A stretch of 25,206 bases of DNA from positions 1 through 25,206 of IMG/VR virus record IMGVR_UViG_3300025164_000297; one strand, written 5' to 3'. This stretch comes from a virus. Below, in pieces: positions 23,415-25,206 of the stretch. The notes below the pieces were generated by a model. It saw nothing but the letters and a program-made list of their open reading frames with translations. It was not told the origin of the DNA and made no database searches. The number at the start of each line of letters is the position of its first letter. Position 1 is the first letter of the stretch. A program made the position numbers and the translations under genes.

Positions 23415-24586
23415 CTGACTTTGAACTCCTGTCTTTGTTTGAAGTGGGTATATAAGGCATACCGTTCTGCATCTAACAAATGGTCATTATACTCCACAGG
23501 TTCATCATACACAGTCCCATCTTTATCAGTCTTCCAACTATATGACCTTTTTTCTTTTATCAGATTTTCTGATGTTTTAACTATGCATATCTTTGGGAAT
23601 GATTGGACAAAATCTATCCCTTTATTCACTGCTTTATTTGCTGGGTGTATATTAAACCCTGCTTGCTTAATCTCTTGAATTCTTTGAGGCTCAGCACAAT
23701 CAGCATACAAATACTTTTTACGGTCTGGTATAAGTATTTTTAATCTGTCTATCAATTGAGAATTTGTTAATCCAGTCCTGTATAAGAGTTCTTGCTCATA
23801 AGGCACCCCATCAACCATTGATATTCTCATAAGAGCAGTGGGGTTGTTGAACCCAAAATCCAGGCCATATATGGTTTCGTCTTTCCCAAAAGGGATTGTG
23901 TCTACAGACACCCAATTTGGGTATATCAAATTATCAAGCTTTCCCCACTCACCAAGGGCATATATCCTGTGAAGATTTGGGTCTTGCTCTTCCAACCTAT
24001 TCAAGATTGATATATAATCAGCATCTAAATATGGATTATCTTTGTATGTTGACTGTATCTCAATAACATCTTCAGATGAAGCATCTACAACCTTTGTTTT
24101 CACCCAACTGAACATATCAGCAGGGTTCAAGCTCATTGTTAATTGGTTCCTGCCATCCTTATTAGCAGCACTCAACCTGAGTTTTAACTGAATAAAGTCT
24201 TCATAAGTAAACTCATTGGCCTCTTCCATCCATATCTGAGTCCATTCTGTAGACTTTATCTTTTCAGGGTCATCCACAGAACCAAAGTGAAGCCAATTAT
24301 CCTTGAAGGTGTAATCTAAACTGACCTTGGCCTCTTGTACTCTATTATGTACACCCCACTTATAAAACAAGTGTTTAAAGGTCTTCAGGGTGGATAATTT
24401 TAAAGATGGCAGTGCCTTTCTTACAACTAACAACTTTTGCTCTCTCCCCATCAAGAGAGAGTGTGTATATTTCTGGGCTATAGAATATGACTTGGAGCTT
24501 CTGGCACCACCCCTGTTGACTATTATCTGGGATTGTGCCTCCATATTCTTGAAGAATATGGAGGTTGCTTCAATCTTCTGTTCCAT
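23405..24586 (-). CDS. terL: Terminase large subunit
   Basis: The product has 393 residues and is the ATP-driven DNA packaging motor and nuclease. The ATPase shows Walker A RGGARSSKS (25-33), Walker B IWMEE (118-122) and the coupling motif MSLNPAD (151-157). The RNase H-like nuclease shows D243 in GLDFGF, D296 in LYADCAEP and D372 in DHLLDAERYA, all acids present. The sequence type is the PBSX/Terminase_3 family. ATG at 24586 overlaps terS by 17 bases; a second ATG at 24544 would remove 14 residues and still keep Walker A. Neither has a strong ribosome site, so coupling to terS is likely. Confidence 0.95.
   Translation of the reverse strand: MEQKIEATSIFFKNMEAQSQIIVNRGGARSSKSYSIAQKYTHSLLMGREQKLLVVRKALPSLKLSTLKTFKHLFYKWGVHNRVQEAKVSLDYTFKDNWLHFGSVDDPEKIKSTEWTQIWMEEANEFTYEDFIQLKLRLSAANKDGRNQLTMSLNPADMFSWVKTKVVDASSEDVIEIQSTYKDNPYLDADYISILNRLEEQDPNLHRIYALGEWGKLDNLIYPNWVSVDTIPFGKDETIYGLDFGFNNPTALMRISMVDGVPYEQELLYRTGLTNSQLIDRLKILIPDRKKYLYADCAEPQRIQEIKQAGFNIHPANKAVNKGIDFVQSFPKICIVKTSENLIKEKRSYSWKTDKDGTVYDEPVEYNDHLLDAERYALYTHFKQRQEFKVRWL
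24541..24561. repeat. Inverted repeat at the start of terL
   Basis: CCATATTCTT and AAGAATATGG are perfect 10-bp arms around a single central G, covering the second possible start codon of terL. It could form an mRNA hairpin that hides the inner start or be a binding site for the small terminase. It may also be chance within coding sequence. Confidence 0.5.
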
Positions 24587-24932
24587 CTGGAGCCTTTGCT
24601 GGAACTATAGAAATGTGGATTGGCTGGTCTGGAACCCCAGCATGCTCTTGCCGCTCGACATAACCTCTCTGCTTCCCTATGCACTTCAAAAAGAAACATA
24701 TGGCACCAAGGTTGCCTTCTTTGACCTTAGTGATTAATTTATCTTCAGCCATATCCAAATAGCTTTCATCTATGGCCTTTTTGGCTTCCGCTATCACTGG
24801 ATGCTTACTGATATAGCCAGCAACTGTGCTATAGTTGCAGCACAAGAGTTGTGCAGCACCAGACAACCTGCCACCTGCCCTGTCTAAAGCATCTATGATT
24901 TGTTCTGGTGTAAAGTGTGGATTATCACCCAT
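24570..24932 (-). CDS. terS: Terminase small subunit (probable)
   Basis: The product has 120 residues. A helix-turn-helix lies at about 8-45 (TPEQIIDALDRAGGRLSGAA, then NYSTVAGYISKHP), followed by a helical oligomerisation part and a Pro-rich tail. This is the plan of small terminases that recognise packaging sites and stimulate the large subunit. It is the first gene of the late operon and overlaps terL. GAGGT lies nine bases before the ATG. A plain transcription factor is the alternative, but the position next to terL makes terminase much more likely. Confidence 0.88.
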   Translation of the reverse strand: MGDNPHFTPEQIIDALDRAGGRLSGAAQLLCCNYSTVAGYISKHPVIAEAKKAIDESYLDMAEDKLITKVKEGNLGAICFFLKCIGKQRGYVERQEHAGVPDQPIHISIVPAKAPDGTED

Positions 24933-24973
24933 GTTAAGTTGACCTCGACTTTTTATTCAGGAAAGATAAGAAG

Positions 24974-25001
24974 ATTATAGGCCTGACAATGGGAAAGTAA
25001 A
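24974..25001 (-). promoter_or_regulatory. Main late promoter, sigma70-like
   Basis: On the minus strand TTTACT (24996-25001) and a perfect TATAAT (24974-24979) are 16 bp apart. Transcription would start near 24967, about 35 bases ahead of terS. It is the only good promoter upstream of the head genes and could drive the whole 24-kb gene series. Confidence 0.65.
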
Positions 25002-25024
25002 GAAGAAAATTACATCAAGGGTTA

Positions 25025-25058
25025 CATACTCCCTACCCCATAGAGTACACAGAGCAAA
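25025..25058 (-). repeat. Outer inverted repeat, copy B
   Basis: This is the inverted partner of 522-556. It lies just upstream of the late promoter, between that promoter and the left arm of the main dyad. Spacing is asymmetric: about 130 bp separate it from the left arm on the circle, while copy A touches the right arm. Confidence 0.65.
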
Positions 25059-25107
25059 AGTCAAAAAATATCAACCTGGAGCAAACCCAACCCCCTCCAG
25101 CATCTAT

Positions 25108-25206
25108 CACATAACTAATTGAAATTATTAAAAAAAGTTTTCTATAGGGGGGTGCTCAATTAACTATATGTAATCATTGAATAAAGTTGAATATTGGTTG
25201 TTTTCT
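25108..25206. repeat. Terminal direct repeat, right copy
   Basis: This is the exact second copy of bases 1-99. It ends inside the left arm of the large inverted repeat (from 83 in the left copy), so the contig was opened within the intergenic control region and not inside a gene. Confidence 0.95.

Larger units (their letters stand above)
24933..25107. other. Upstream part of the control region
   Basis: Non-coding; on the circle it continues directly into position 1. It carries the late promoter (24974-25001), a purine-rich stretch, the outer inverted repeat copy at 25025-25058 and a C-rich patch (CCCAACCCCCTCC). No open frame with a ribosome site is seen. Confidence 0.8.

Overview
The window is a 25.2-kb contig whose first 99 bases (1-99) are repeated exactly as its last 99 bases (25108-25206). 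It therefore reads as a circle of 25,107 bp. It encodes the virion and lysis half of a tailed bacteriophage (Caudoviricetes) with long-tailed, non-contractile (siphovirus-like) morphology. Evidence for this is an HK97-type portal, protease and capsid, a G/GT-like tail-chaperone frameshift, a tape measure and no sheath gene. Strong Shine-Dalgarno sites and sigma70-like promoters point to a bacterial host. The lysis genes and the baseplate-like protein at 6724-8946 lean toward a Gram-negative host, but the host cannot be named from this sequence. The genome is AT-rich. By eye I found no GATC anywhere, and CpG is rare in the genes.

Layout: every supported gene lies on the minus strand and reads from right to left. 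A promoter at about 24974-25001 starts the operon. Packaging and head genes come first: terS, terL, a portal fused to a MuF/SPP1-gp7-like domain, prohead protease, major capsid protein. A 34-bp perfect palindrome follows the capsid gene. Connector and tail-completion genes occupy 16757-18924. Next come the tail tube, the tail assembly chaperone with its -1 frameshift extension, and an 836-residue tape measure. Distal tail and baseplate-like proteins follow (6724-12674), including a 47-residue gene hidden between larger ones. A second promoter with a palindromic leader (6640-6688) precedes a run of small tail-fibre or appendage proteins (2307-6618). The operon ends with lysis genes (coiled-coil membrane protein, M15 endopeptidase, holin-like protein, spanin-like protein) and a terminator at 604-640.

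The remaining sequence is one intergenic region of about 880 bp (24933-25107 plus 1-703). It has no gene but is densely structured: a large imperfect inverted repeat (about 83-215 against 390-516) with 57-bp outer arms that differ at one base, poly-T and poly-A tracts, local CpG clusters, iteron-like CAACCAATATT and ATTGAAATTATTA repeats, and an outer dyad. It looks like a replication origin or control region.

No replication, recombination, integration, transcription-control or anti-defence gene was found. A circle holding only late genes plus an origin-like region is the main oddity. It may be one segment of a multipartite or helper-dependent phage, a very small phage that borrows host replication, or a cycle created by repeats during assembly. 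The sequence alone does not decide between these.
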